Assembly (NCBI RefSeq): GCF_900086655.1
Contig: NZ_LT575476.1
Span: 4,521,204-4,574,156, forward strand
Length of the DNA stretch: 52,953 bases
From: Paenibacillus tuaregi
Lineage (GTDB): Bacteria > Bacillota > Bacilli > Paenibacillales > Paenibacillaceae
Reading direction: 5' to 3'
Shown in pieces: positions 1-7,732 of this stretch. The notes below the pieces were generated by a model. It did not search any database. It saw nothing but the letters and a program-made list of their open reading frames with translations, and had not been told where the DNA came from. The translations under genes and the position numbers were made by a program. Within the stretch, counting starts at the first letter, position 1; each line of letters starts with the position of its first letter.

Positions 1-181
1 TAACAGTTCCGCCAATGCGCAAGAGGTCCAAAGCTGAACGTACCGCCGGACAGACTCCTCCCGCGGTGGTTTAATCTGCGGTTTAATCCATGGTTCGTTA
101 TAGGCTGCCGCACAAGACACATTAGCCCTGCCTGCATAATCTGCTTATGTAATCACCATTACTTGAAGGCAGGTGAATATC

Positions 182-307
182 ATGAGTCACGTCGATCATT
201 GCGGTCCTGGACCTGTCGGACCTGGATATGGATTCTGGACATCCACAGGCACTATCCTTGTTCTGTACATTCTTCTTGTAATCATCCTCCGCACACCTTT
301 CTTCTAA
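182..307 (+). CDS. YjcZ-like small sporulation membrane peptide
   Basis: A 41-residue ORF, too short for most gene callers, starts at ATG 182 behind an SD-like GGCAGGTG. The N-terminal half is rich in Gly and Pro with a GPGYGF stretch. The C-terminal half is one hydrophobic helix (ILVLYILLVIIL), after which the protein ends abruptly. This Gly/Tyr head plus single ILLVII helix is the layout of YjcZ-type sporulation peptides found in many copies in Bacillus and Paenibacillus; their molecular role is poorly known. A good terminator follows at 343. The family call rests on pattern only. It could be another small membrane peptide. Confidence 0.68.
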   Translation: MSHVDHCGPGPVGPGYGFWTSTGTILVLYILLVIILRTPFF

Positions 308-342
308 GAACATCATACATGTATGGGTATACACCCAAACTC

Positions 343-380
343 AGAGACTTGCCCGCTACACAGGGCAGGTCTCTTTTATT
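343..380 (+). terminator. Rho-independent terminator after the YjcZ-like gene
   Basis: The stem AGAGACTTGCCC (343-354) pairs with GGGCAGGTCTCT (363-374) and is followed by TTTTATTTT. It closes the small rightward unit before the Toprim gene. Confidence 0.8.
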
Positions 381-445
381 TTGCATGGAAAAGAGGGTGC
401 GGTTTAAACTAACAGAAGAAACCCTAACCTGCGAGGTGAGCCATT

Positions 446-790
446 ATGCCAATATACATTATTGTGGAGGGCAAGAACGACAAGAGCAAGCTGCGCCGCG
501 TCCTGAACGACGAAGTCGAGATTCTGTGCACCTTCGGCACGCTGAACACACTTAAATTGGAGCAGCTCCGCCGAAAGATCAGGGACGAGGAGACCTATCT
601 TTTTATGGATAACGACTCTTCCGGCAAAAGAATCCGGGGAATTCTCCGGGACGCCTTCCCGGACGCCGGCCATATTTATACCAGCCGGGGTTATGCAGGT
701 GTCGAGGGGACTCCTGACGAATACATTATTAAGCAATTGGAAAAAGCCGGCCTGGAAGAGTACATTATGTACCCTCCAGCCAGCTTCTGA
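446..790 (+). CDS. Toprim domain-containing protein (RNase M5/YusF-like)
   Basis: 114 residues, ATG start with SD GAGGTGA. The protein is essentially one Toprim fold: Glu8 in the IIVEGKND motif and the DxD pair Asp55/Asp57 in FMDNDSSGKR are the expected metal-binding acids of this nuclease/primase family. Stand-alone Toprim proteins of this size in Bacillota resemble the catalytic domain of ribonuclease M5 (RnmV) but lack its C-terminal rRNA-binding part, so cleavage of 5S precursor is not implied. It is convergent with the SCO gene; only about 30 nt separate the two stops. Substrate unknown; the domain call is secure. Confidence 0.85.
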   Translation: MPIYIIVEGKNDKSKLRRVLNDEVEILCTFGTLNTLKLEQLRRKIRDEETYLFMDNDSSGKRIRGILRDAFPDAGHIYTSRGYAGVEGTPDEYIIKQLEKAGLEEYIMYPPASF

Positions 791-820
791 TTACAAGCCT
801 CCGAATTTAACCGGGGTCTC

Positions 821-1420
821 CTATTCCTTAGCCAACCGTTCAACCTCTTCCGCAATTTCCTTCGCGGTTACGTCATCCTTGTAATATTTGCGGTAGTTGC
901 CTTCCCGGTCCACCAGCGCAATCAGGTCCGAGTGCATGAAATTGCCATCCCGGTCCTTGTTTACAATGAACTGGAACGTATTCATCGCGAAATCGGCTGT
1001 CTGTTTCTCGTCGCCGCGAAGGAAATACCAGCCGCTGTAGTCAGCACTGAATTTGTCCCCAAATTCCTTGATCTTCTCCCGGGTATCCCGGACAGGATCG
1101 AAGGACACGGATACAAAGCTGACATCCTTGCCAAACAAGCCGTCCTTCTTCAATTGATTCTGAATCTGGGACATTTTGAAAGTGGAGATTGGACATACGT
1201 CAGGACAATTGGTAAAAAAGAAATAAAAGAGCCGGACCTTCCCGTTCGTATCCTGCAATGTGACAGTCTTTCCATCCACATTTTCCATTGAAAAATTCTG
1301 AACGGGTCTAATGACTGGAATTTTGGGCTTGCTGTATGTATCAATAAGAAGATAACCCGCCAAAATCACACAGATCGCAAGCAGAGTAAAACTCCACTTG
1401 TATTTCTTAAGCAGTGTCAC
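821..1420 (-). CDS. SCO1/SenC family copper chaperone
   Basis: 199 residues with a GTG start at 1420 and SD AAGGAGG. An N-terminal membrane anchor (about residues 9-27) places a thioredoxin-like domain outside the cytoplasmic membrane. The copper ligands of the family are visible: Cys72 and Cys76 in NCPDVCP and His163 in FMHSD. SCO proteins deliver copper to, or reduce, the CuA centre of cytochrome c oxidase. The gene lies just downstream of heme O synthase on the same strand, another oxidase assembly factor, though a terminator sits between them. In Bacillus the equivalent is YpmQ/BsSco. Confidence 0.93.
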   Translation of the reverse strand: MTLLKKYKWSFTLLAICVILAGYLLIDTYSKPKIPVIRPVQNFSMENVDGKTVTLQDTNGKVRLFYFFFTNCPDVCPISTFKMSQIQNQLKKDGLFGKDVSFVSVSFDPVRDTREKIKEFGDKFSADYSGWYFLRGDEKQTADFAMNTFQFIVNKDRDGNFMHSDLIALVDREGNYRKYYKDDVTAKEIAEEVERLAKE

Positions 1421-1450
1421 AACTTAAGCCTCCTTAATGAATGGATATCT

Positions 1451-1480
1451 AAAAAAAGAACCCCATGTTCCCATGGGATT
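1451..1480 (-). terminator. Terminator of ctaB
   Basis: Read leftward, the stem formed by 1472-1480 and 1459-1467 (AATCCCATG with CATGGGGTT) is followed by a run of seven T. It lies between ctaB and the SCO gene, so SCO depends on read-through or its own promoter. Confidence 0.8.
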
Positions 1481-1499
1481 CTCAGGCAACCAACAGAGA

Positions 1500-2441
1500 T
1501 TAATGGTGAACTGTATCCAGAATCAGGACAAGCAGAGTGAACATTAAATAACTGATGGAGAAAAGAAATACTTTTTTGGCCCAGGTATCGTTATCCGTCT
1601 TCTTGCTGAAGCCTGCCAAGGCCATGACCAGCCAAATTACGGCAAGCGCCTCACCAATAATCAGGAACCAGATTCCTGTGTATCCATACGCATACATCAA
1701 CGGAGGAATCGGCAGCAGAAGAGCGAGATAAGGAATCATCTGGAACTTCGTTCTCTTGATGCCTTTCACAACAGGCAGCAGCGGGAACCCGGCTGCACGG
1801 TATTCTTCAACCCGCCGGATGCCAAGCGCCCAGAAATGGGGCGGCTGCCACAGGAATAGAAGGGCGAACAGCAGAACGGCGGCCAAGTCAATCTTGCCGG
1901 ATACGGCCACATAACCGATAACCGGTACGGCAGCGCCCGAAATCGCTCCTACAGAGGTGCTCCAGGTAGAGGAGCGCTTCAACCACATCGTGTAAATACC
2001 TGCATATACAACAAACCCTACAATTCCGCATATTCCGGCCAACCAGCCGGAGAACGCGAACAACACGCCAAATCCCAGAATACCCAGAATAATCGAATAC
2101 CACAACACAACGTTAGGCGTAAGCTTGCCGATAGGAAGGGCACGAGTCTTCGTCCGTTCCATCTTGCTGTCAAGCTCACGGTCATAATAGTTATTGAATA
2201 CGCAAGCGGAAGCCATAATCAGAACGGTGCCGAGAAGTGTAAGCAGCAGCTTTCCATATTGTAAATTCCAACCGGAGGCAAGCCAAAAACCGGCAAATGC
2301 CGCAATCAGGTTGGAGCGAAGGATTCCGGGCTTTGTTAAAGCGACAAAATCTCTCCATGTGGCTGTATCGCCAGTCGGTGAAGGTCTCATAGTTATAGCT
2401 GGGGAATCCGAAGGAGCAGTGTAACTATATTGTTTACCCAC
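1500..2441 (-). CDS. ctaB: Protoheme IX farnesyltransferase (heme O synthase)
   Basis: 313 residues, GTG start at 2441 behind AAGGAGG. It is a polytopic UbiA-superfamily prenyltransferase with roughly eight to nine hydrophobic segments. The first Asp-rich motif NNYYDRELDSKMERT, followed by RALP, is the diphosphate/Mg-binding signature of heme O synthase. It converts heme B to heme O by adding a hydroxyethylfarnesyl group, for use in haem-copper oxidases. The neighbouring SCO gene supports a role in oxidase biogenesis. Length is normal for the family. Confidence 0.95.
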   Translation of the reverse strand: MGKQYSYTAPSDSPAITMRPSPTGDTATWRDFVALTKPGILRSNLIAAFAGFWLASGWNLQYGKLLLTLLGTVLIMASACVFNNYYDRELDSKMERTKTRALPIGKLTPNVVLWYSIILGILGFGVLFAFSGWLAGICGIVGFVVYAGIYTMWLKRSSTWSTSVGAISGAAVPVIGYVAVSGKIDLAAVLLFALLFLWQPPHFWALGIRRVEEYRAAGFPLLPVVKGIKRTKFQMIPYLALLLPIPPLMYAYGYTGIWFLIIGEALAVIWLVMALAGFSKKTDNDTWAKKVFLFSISYLMFTLLVLILDTVHH

Positions 2442-2503
2442 GCGGATAGTTCCTCCTTATATGTTCATAGCGGGACATCTTATCCATCCTCGCTATAAAC
2501 TTT

Positions 2504-2533
2504 ATCATATCAAAAACGGTTAGTGTTTGACAA
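2504..2533 (-). promoter_or_regulatory. Sigma-A promoter of ctaB
   Basis: On the minus strand TTGTCA (2533-2528) and TATGAT (2509-2504) are separated by 18 nt. They lie about 60 nt upstream of the GTG start, which has a strong AAGGAGG ribosome site. Confidence 0.6.
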
Positions 2534-2588
2534 TTACTGAACAATCGGAGTCATTGTATGACAATTCGGTGACACATGCCTGACGGAC

Positions 2589-2620
2589 AGTATAAAAGCC
2601 GGACTTATTGTCCGGCCTTT
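2589..2620 (-). terminator. Terminator of trpS
   Basis: GCCGGAC/GTCCGGC stem with a TTATT loop (2598-2616). Read leftward it is followed by TTTTAT. It lies about 45 nt past the trpS stop codon. Confidence 0.75.
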
Positions 2621-2664
2621 GTCATATCAATGCCTGTCCATATAAAAGTTCGCTTTTCGCCCGG

Positions 2665-3654
2665 TCATGCTTTAGGTAGAAAACCCATTCTTTCCTGCAC
2701 CTCGGCAAGGGTCTTGGCAGCCATGGCCTCCGCCCGCTCGGCGCCTTGGCGGAGAATTTCGGTAATTTCACCCGATTCCCGGATCTCCCGGTACCGCTGC
2801 TGAATCGGCTCCAGCTTGGCGACCACAACCTCAGCAAGATCCTTCTTGAACGGACCATACATTTGTCCTTCATAGCGCTGCTCCACTTCGCTGATGGACA
2901 GGCCTGAACATTGGCTGTAAATGCTGATCAGGTTGCTGACTTCCGGTTTATTCGCCGGGTCATATTTCACCTCACGTCCGGAGTCCGTCGTGGCGCGGCT
3001 GATCTTCTTGCGGATATCCGCGGGTGAATCCAGCAGCGCAATATAACTGCCTGCATTCGGATTGCTCTTGCTCATTTTGCTTGAGGCGTCATCCAAGGAC
3101 ATCACACGCGCGCCCACTTTAGGAATATATGGCTCAGGGATTGTAAAGAAATCCCCGTATCTGTGATTAAACCGGCCGGCCAAATCCCGGGTCAGCTCCA
3201 AATGCTGCTTCTGATCTTCCCCAACCGGAACAAGGTCCGCATTATACAAGAGAATATCCGCAGCCATCAGGGAAGGATAGACGAATAATCCTGCACCCAC
3301 CGAATCCTTGCCAGAGGACTTGTCCTTGAATTGGGTCATACGCTCAAGTTCCCCCATCGAGGTCAAGGTGGTCAGAATCCAGCCAAGCTGGGCGTGCTGA
3401 GGCACATGGGACTGCATATAGACGTTTGCCTTGCTCGGGTCAATTCCCGCCGCGATGAACAAAGCGGCAACCGACTCGGATTGCTCACGTAAAGCGGCAG
3501 GCTCCTGGGCAACTGTGATCGCATGGAGATCCACAACCATAAAGTTGCAATCATACTCATGCTGAAGCTGAACAAAATTTTGCATAGCCCCGATGTAATT
3601 TCCCAGGGTCAGCTTACCGCTGGGCTGAATGCCGGAAAGAACGATTTTTTTCAT
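2665..3654 (-). CDS. trpS: Tryptophanyl-tRNA synthetase
   Basis: 329 residues, the usual length for this class Ic synthetase, ATG start with SD GAGGAG. The HIGH-equivalent TLGNYIG is at residues 16-22 and the KMSKS loop at 193-197, just after the SLDDASS stretch. The N-terminal GIQPSG motif is also diagnostic. It charges tRNA-Trp with tryptophan in the cytoplasm. It is preceded by a T-box leader whose specifier and UGGC bulge match tRNA-Trp, so it is induced when charged tRNA-Trp is scarce. Confidence 0.98.
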   Translation of the reverse strand: MKKIVLSGIQPSGKLTLGNYIGAMQNFVQLQHEYDCNFMVVDLHAITVAQEPAALREQSESVAALFIAAGIDPSKANVYMQSHVPQHAQLGWILTTLTSMGELERMTQFKDKSSGKDSVGAGLFVYPSLMAADILLYNADLVPVGEDQKQHLELTRDLAGRFNHRYGDFFTIPEPYIPKVGARVMSLDDASSKMSKSNPNAGSYIALLDSPADIRKKISRATTDSGREVKYDPANKPEVSNLISIYSQCSGLSISEVEQRYEGQMYGPFKKDLAEVVVAKLEPIQQRYREIRESGEITEILRQGAERAEAMAAKTLAEVQERMGFLPKA

Positions 3655-3713
3655 TTTTTTCTACTCCTCTGTATAGATATTCTGAATATCCTCTTTTTTT
3701 ATTCTGAGAACAC

Positions 3714-3748
3714 AAAAAAAGCCTCACATCCGCAAGGGACGTGAGACC
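3714..3748 (-). terminator. Regulated terminator of the trpS T-box
   Basis: On the minus strand GTCTCACGTC pairs with GATGTGAGGC, followed by seven T and then GTG. It starts right after the T-box sequence, so it is exclusive with the antiterminator, as in classical T-box leaders. Confidence 0.9.
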
Positions 3749-4000
3749 GTGGTGCCACCCTAATTCGCCGGCATTCCGAAACGGGAATGCTGCAGCCTTT
3801 GTGTTCTTGTTAACGGGGAACAACCGGCCGAACATACTGGGATGACTGCCTGTAAGGCAGACTCCGTTCCTCTCGGCGCTCCGGGGTCCATTCATCACTA
3901 GCATCCTGCCGGTTCGCATCCACCACCGGCTTTCTGGTAAGGGTGTGCTTTTGACTACTTCTCCCCATCAACGCATTGCATATCGCTCAAGTTTATGTTT
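3714..4000 (-). promoter_or_regulatory. T-box riboswitch (tRNA-Trp) controlling trpS
   Basis: The conserved 15-nt T-box element AGGGTGGCACCACGG lies on the minus strand at 3761-3747, directly before a strong terminator. Upstream are further paired elements, and the sequence GATGAATGGACC offers a UGG specifier at 3890-3888, the codon of tRNA-Trp. The UGGC inside the T-box complements the GCCA end of a tRNA with discriminator G. The tRNA-Trp gene in this window (50772-50845) has anticodon CCA and G73-CCA, so both contacts fit. Uncharged tRNA-Trp would stabilise the antiterminator and allow trpS transcription. Confidence 0.93.
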
Positions 4001-4002
4001 CC

Positions 4003-4032
4003 ATAATAATTGTGCCTAACCAATACTGTCAA
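4003..4032 (-). promoter_or_regulatory. Sigma-A promoter of the trpS T-box leader
   Basis: A perfect -35 TTGACA (4032-4027) and TATTAT (4008-4003) with an 18-nt spacer lie just upstream of the leader RNA. Confidence 0.8.
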
Positions 4033-4115
4033 ATCAGATTTTCCGTCCATCCTTAAAAGTGTTATGATAGGTCTAGCTTTGGAATTTTGATTATAGTGGG
4101 AAAAGGAGCAACGAT

Positions 4116-5084
4116 ATGAAAAAAGTGACCAAAGGGCAATGGAACGGCTACGACACTTATATTTTACATAGCCGCGAACTTGAAGTCACACTGTTGCCAC
4201 GGCTCGGGAATAATGTAATCGGCCTTACGGACAAGGTGCAGCAGCGTGAAGTGCTGCGGCGGCCCGAGGAGAATGAACTCGATTTTTATCTGCAGAAACC
4301 TTACCACTTCGGTATACCTCTCCTGATTCCACCCGGAAGAATCCGCAGAGGCGAATTCGAGTATGCCGGGCAGCACTACCAATTCGACCGCAATACAGCG
4401 AACGACAATCATATTCACGGACTCCACCGCACCCAATGCTGGAGGGTTAGTGATATAGAAGAAGACGAAGAAGGCTGCGCGATTACCACCGAGTTTCTGA
4501 CCTCAGATGATCCGGAATGGCTCCGTCAGTACCCGGTACCGCTGAAGCTCGAAATGACCCTAAGACTTCAGGGAGCAACCCTGTCCCAAACGTTCAAGAT
4601 CACCCATTTGGGTGAAACCCCGGCTCCGTTCGGCCTAGGCCTACATACCTGGTTCCTCCTCGATGGACGACCTGACGAATGGACCCTACGTCTTCCAGTA
4701 AGTGAGACTTATCTGCTGGATGAAGAGAATGTGACTACAGGCGAGACAGCCTCTCTTGGAGATTTAGATCGCCTTAATACAGGACTTAATCTCGCAGGCA
4801 CGAACTTCGACACCATGCTGAGCATAGGCGGCAAGCCTGTTCAGGCTGATCTTCAGCGCAAGGACGGATACACGCTCCGCTACTCGGCAGATCCGAGATA
4901 TTTCAAACATTGGGTTCTCTATACGAAAGGGGAAGCAGACCAGTTTCTCTGCATTGAGCCCTACACCTGGATTCCAAATGCTCCAAATCTGAAGCTGCCT
5001 AATGAGGTCACAGGCCTGATAGATCTTCAGCCAGGCGAGCAGCTTGCTTTGCAGGTGAATCTGGATATTGTATATCCTTCTTAA
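4116..5084 (+). CDS. Aldose 1-epimerase family protein
   Basis: 322 residues, ATG start with SD AAAGGAG. A beta-sandwich protein of the GalM/aldose-epimerase superfamily. It has the GIPLLIPPGRI strand, the NDNHIHGLH motif with His99/His101 and the GLGLHTWF motif with His177, which correspond to the substrate-binding and acid/base histidines. A CIEPYTW motif near the C terminus carries the likely catalytic Glu. It would interconvert anomers of an aldose or aldose phosphate. No sugar operon surrounds it, so substrate is open. Transcribed away from trpS; a TATGAT at 4063-4068 could be its -10. Confidence 0.88.
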   Translation: MKKVTKGQWNGYDTYILHSRELEVTLLPRLGNNVIGLTDKVQQREVLRRPEENELDFYLQKPYHFGIPLLIPPGRIRRGEFEYAGQHYQFDRNTANDNHIHGLHRTQCWRVSDIEEDEEGCAITTEFLTSDDPEWLRQYPVPLKLEMTLRLQGATLSQTFKITHLGETPAPFGLGLHTWFLLDGRPDEWTLRLPVSETYLLDEENVTTGETASLGDLDRLNTGLNLAGTNFDTMLSIGGKPVQADLQRKDGYTLRYSADPRYFKHWVLYTKGEADQFLCIEPYTWIPNAPNLKLPNEVTGLIDLQPGEQLALQVNLDIVYPS

Positions 5085-5100
5085 TCTATCTTGCCTAACA

Positions 5101-5148
5101 AGCGGTTGTCGCACCAGTTCAAGCTGGCGGTAACCGCTTTTTTATTTT
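5101..5148 (+). terminator. Terminator of the aldose epimerase gene
   Basis: AGCGGTTGTCGC (5101-5112) pairs with GCGGTAACCGCT (5127-5138), followed by TTTTTTATTTT. Confidence 0.85.
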
Positions 5149-5220
5149 GGGAGTTTTCAAACGCCTGAAGCCGCCTGCGATAGCCTAATAATTACCACCT
5201 CTTTCACTCTGATCTCTTGT

Positions 5221-5249
5221 GCATATTTTATGAGTCTAAAACCATACTA
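5221..5249 (+). promoter_or_regulatory. Candidate sigma-G promoter of the SASP gene
   Basis: GCATA (5221-5225) and CATACTA (5243-5249) are 17 nt apart. They match the known forespore sigma-G pattern (GHATR, 16-18 nt, CATnHTA) and lie 30 nt before the start codon of a small acid-soluble spore protein, a classical sigma-G target. Confidence 0.7.
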
Positions 5250-5279
5250 ACATCACTAAGGTCGAAGGAGGTGACAAAC

Positions 5280-5519
5280 ATGGCAGGTTCAAACAGCCGC
5301 AGCGGAAGTCGTCGCAGCAACAACCTTATCGTTCCTCAAGCTAACCAAGCTCTCCAACAACTGAAATATGAGGCAGCTCAAGAGCTGGGTGTAACTATTC
5401 CTCAAGATGGTTACCTTGGAGACAACACTTCCCGTGAAAATGGTTCCCTCGGGGGCTACATCACAAAACGTCTGGTGCAATTGGCAGAACAGCAATTATC
5501 GGGTCGTTCTAACCTATAA
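5280..5519 (+). CDS. Alpha/beta-type small acid-soluble spore protein
   Basis: 79 residues. ATG at 5280 is chosen because AAGGAGGTGA precedes it by the right distance; a longer in-frame reading from 5217 has no ribosome site. After a Ser/Arg-rich N terminus comes the conserved core: [22 protein letters not shown], here split by the GPR-protease-like region, then [24 protein letters not shown]. These proteins coat spore DNA, switching it to an A-like form and protecting it from UV and heat, and are degraded at germination. A sigma-G-like promoter and a terminator frame the gene as a single unit. Confidence 0.96.
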   Translation: MAGSNSRSGSRRSNNLIVPQANQALQQLKYEAAQELGVTIPQDGYLGDNTSRENGSLGGYITKRLVQLAEQQLSGRSNL

Positions 5520-5553
5520 TTTGCGTTCTCTCCTAACTTCGATATAAAAACGG

Positions 5554-5586
5554 GCGGTCTGCTTTGGCAGGCCGCTTGTTTTTTTG
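5554..5586 (+). terminator. Terminator of the SASP gene
   Basis: GCGGTCTGC/GCAGGCCGC stem (5554-5575, one G-T pair), followed by TTGTTTTTTT. Confidence 0.85.
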
Positions 5587-5607
5587 TTACAACACTGTAT
5601 TGAAGTA

Positions 5608-5636
5608 TTGACAAATTGTCTGGATCGAATATCATT
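5608..5636 (+). promoter_or_regulatory. Sigma-A promoter of the arsR-mfs unit
   Basis: TTGACA (5608-5613) and TATCAT (5630-5635) are 16 nt apart. The -10 ends only 6 nt before the first ATG (5642), leaving no room for a ribosome site. Confidence 0.65.
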
Positions 5637-5641
5637 GTTGT

Positions 5642-5935
5642 ATGACTATTGAACAACTTAAATCCAAGGATGAGACACTGGTGCATATGTTGAAAGCCCT
5701 GGCTGACCCAACACGACTGCAGATCATCAGGACTTTGCGTGATACCAAAGCTGAACTGAGCTGCGGGGAAGTGGGCGACAGGTGCGAAGCTTCCAAGTCT
5801 AATGCTTCCTATCATTTTCGTACTCTGCGGGAGGCCGGACTAATTCTTGTACGGAAAGAGGCGCAAACAAAGTACATACAGATTAATGAAAGCACATTTA
5901 CCCGTTTTTTGCCTGGATTCCTGGACACCCTGTGA
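5642..5935 (+). CDS. ArsR/SmtB-family transcriptional regulator
   Basis: 97 residues if started at ATG 5642. The winged-helix signature is clear: LKALADPTRLQIIRTL, then CGEVGDRCEASKSNASYHFRTLREAGL with the recognition helix, then the wing. Only two Cys (in SCGEVGDRCEA) are seen and no metal site is obvious, so the inducer is unknown; many such proteins sense drugs rather than metals. The MFS exporter follows after about 70 nt, so self-regulated control of the exporter is likely. No SD precedes ATG 5642 and the promoter -10 is adjacent, so the mRNA may be leaderless, or GTG 5681 (after AAGGATGAG) may be the start. Confidence 0.88.
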   Translation: MTIEQLKSKDETLVHMLKALADPTRLQIIRTLRDTKAELSCGEVGDRCEASKSNASYHFRTLREAGLILVRKEAQTKYIQINESTFTRFLPGFLDTL

Positions 5936-5953
5936 TCCGGGTATCTTTTTAAT

Positions 5954-5979
5954 GATTAGTTCAATAGTTATTTAACTAA
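5954..5979 (+). promoter_or_regulatory. Inverted repeat between arsR and mfs, candidate operator
   Basis: ATTAGTT (5954-5960) and AACTAAT (5973-5979) form a 7-bp inverted repeat around a 12-nt AT-rich centre, just upstream of the MFS ribosome site. Inference: a binding site for the adjacent ArsR protein, or a weak mRNA hairpin. Confidence 0.35.
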
Positions 5980-6005
5980 TGAATCATGTTGAGGAGGATC
6001 AAGAT

Positions 6006-7187
6006 TTGAATACAGCTGTGATGGGATTGCTATTTTTAATTATATTTGTGATTGGTACGGATACTTTTTTAATTAGCCCACTTCTTCCTGTGCTTCAAAC
6101 CACTTTCCATGTGAATGCCGGTGCAGCCGGATGGATGGTTAGTGCCTATGCTCTAGGTTATGCGTTGTTCGCACTTCTCGCAGGCCCCTTGTCCGACCGT
6201 CTAAACCGCAAAAAAGTTATGATTATGGGGCTCGTCTGCTTCTCCCTTTCCACTGGGCTGTGTGCCGCAGCATTTGACTTCTGGAGTATGAACCTGTTCC
6301 GCTTTGCCGCCGGGGTGAGTGCGGCGTTTGTCACCCCCCAGGTGTGGGCTTCAATTCCTCTTCTGGTACCTAAAGATAAGATACTTAAGGGCATGGGAAT
6401 CGCCACGGCCGGGCTGTCCATTTCTCAGCTTCTGGGCCTGCCTATCGGCAGCTATCTTGCTTCGGTGAACTGGCGTGTTCCATTTGTGGCGCTTGCACTA
6501 ATCGCCTTATTCCTTGGGATAGCGGCACATGCCGTGCTTCCTGGCCTGCTTCCCCACACGAAGGATGCACAAGCCCGAGAGGACCGGTCTCTAATCAGAA
6601 CTTATACATATCTTCTGCGTTCTACTACGGCAGTACTCGCTTTTGGCGCGTATTTCATATTCCAATTCGGTAATTTTGCCGCTTTTTCCTTTTTAGGTTC
6701 CTGGTTGTCGGTATCATATCATCTGGGGGTATCGGACATTGGTGGAGTCATGCTGTTCCTGGGCCTTGGAAATACCATCGGCAGTTTAGGGGGAGCAACG
6801 ATTGTCCAGCGAATCGGGGTGAAGAGAACTTTGCTTATAGGGATAACCATCAGCGGTTTTATATATCTTCTGCTCGCTAATTCACCTTATCTTTGGATGG
6901 TCAAGGCCGGTTTGTTTGTAATCTTCATGATTAGCGGCACCTTATTTCCGCTAATGATCAGCTGCTTGCAGAGCCTGTCTTCTACAGCCCGTGGCACTAT
7001 CGCGGCACTTTCCAATGCCTTGATGTATTTGGGAACATCACTTGGAGCTGCGGCCGCCGGTGGACTCTATCAGGCCACAGGGACTTTCCTGTCCGTAACA
7101 ATGCTGACCTTTATCTCATTTATCTTGTTCTTAATCCTGTTTAATTCAAGTGGAATCCTGAAACCACAGGTACCTGTAAAAGCTTGA
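6006..7187 (+). CDS. MFS transporter (DHA1-type drug exporter)
   Basis: About 393 residues from TTG 6006, chosen because GAGGAGG ends 8 nt before it; the upstream in-frame ATG (5979) lies before the SD. Twelve hydrophobic segments are readable. Motif A of the major facilitator superfamily (GPLSDRLNRKKVMI) is in the loop between helices 2 and 3, and a second copy-like loop lies between helices 8 and 9. This two-times-six layout with about 400 residues is that of DHA1 drug/proton antiporters. Acting in the cytoplasmic membrane, it probably exports a small toxic compound recognised by the upstream ArsR protein. Substrate unknown. Confidence 0.9.
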   Translation: MNTAVMGLLFLIIFVIGTDTFLISPLLPVLQTTFHVNAGAAGWMVSAYALGYALFALLAGPLSDRLNRKKVMIMGLVCFSLSTGLCAAAFDFWSMNLFRFAAGVSAAFVTPQVWASIPLLVPKDKILKGMGIATAGLSISQLLGLPIGSYLASVNWRVPFVALALIALFLGIAAHAVLPGLLPHTKDAQAREDRSLIRTYTYLLRSTTAVLAFGAYFIFQFGNFAAFSFLGSWLSVSYHLGVSDIGGVMLFLGLGNTIGSLGGATIVQRIGVKRTLLIGITISGFIYLLLANSPYLWMVKAGLFVIFMISGTLFPLMISCLQSLSSTARGTIAALSNALMYLGTSLGAAAAGGLYQATGTFLSVTMLTFISFILFLILFNSSGILKPQVPVKA

Positions 7188-7273
7188 GTTTGGTTTAAAA
7201 GCAGGGCTTTCCAGATATCGCTCCAGGCGTACCGGTACAAGTCCTGCTTTATGTATGTTCTAAATTTCACATA

Positions 7274-7681
7274 TTAAGACCACTCTTGATATGTGCTGGT
7301 TGCATCCTTCCTGGGATAACGAATCATCAAATTAGCCATATTGTAATTGGACTCCAGTGTGGCATCCACAATCACCATATCCTGGCGGAGAGCAAATTCA
7401 TAACTGATCTCCCCATGCGTCCAATGACGCTTAAAATTAAGCGATTCGATAGCCATCTTTCTGAATGAAGCTTGTTGGGCTGCCGTTAACCCGCTATCCC
7501 CTCCTGATAAATGTCCATTTCTTCCACTAATCGGATTCTGGCGGATACCGAATTTGCCGATAACATTGTTGCGGATTTGTACAAACACCGTGCCTGAAGT
7601 CAGGCCGGCCAACTCCGCTTCTAGTTCTCTGAACACAAGATCAAGCTGTCTTGGCAGAGAAATTTGGTCAGTTTTCAACAA
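7274..7681 (-). CDS. Conserved hypothetical protein with an operator-like upstream region
   Basis: No family recognised. The frame is open to ATG 7744, but that ATG lies between a -35 and -10 box and cannot be in the transcript. TTG 7681 follows AAGGGAGGG by about 7 nt and is the likely start (about 135 residues; TTG 7678 is nearly as good). The protein is soluble, begins with a Leu-rich helix (LPRQLDLVFRELEAELAGL), then predicted strands such as GTVFVQIRNNVIGKFGIRQ, a Gly-rich loop, and ends in mixed polar sequence. No signal peptide or Cys motif. Monocistronic and convergent with the MFS gene. Confidence 0.6.
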   Translation of the reverse strand: MLKTDQISLPRQLDLVFRELEAELAGLTSGTVFVQIRNNVIGKFGIRQNPISGRNGHLSGGDSGLTAAQQASFRKMAIESLNFKRHWTHGEISYEFALRQDMVIVDATLESNYNMANLMIRYPRKDATSTYQEWS

Positions 7682-7708
7682 TATCCACCCTCCCTTCGCT
7701 ATGTAATC

Positions 7709-7722
7709 CCCTATATATAGGG
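7709..7722. repeat. Perfect 14-bp palindrome in the 5' leader
   Basis: CCCTATATATAGGG is self-complementary and lies about 10 nt downstream of the predicted transcription start, between promoter and ribosome site of the 7274-7681 gene. Candidate operator. Confidence 0.5.
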
Positions 7723-7732
7723 CTTCCGTCTC

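Noticed and set aside
1..181. Possible gene end at the left edge
   Set aside because: No frame with recognisable motifs; stops occur in all frames within a short distance, so nothing is called.
5254..5266. ACTAAGGTCGA, similar to the LiaR-like motif
   Set aside because: It lies between the sigma-G -10 and the SD of a spore protein and lacks the matching left arm; likely chance.
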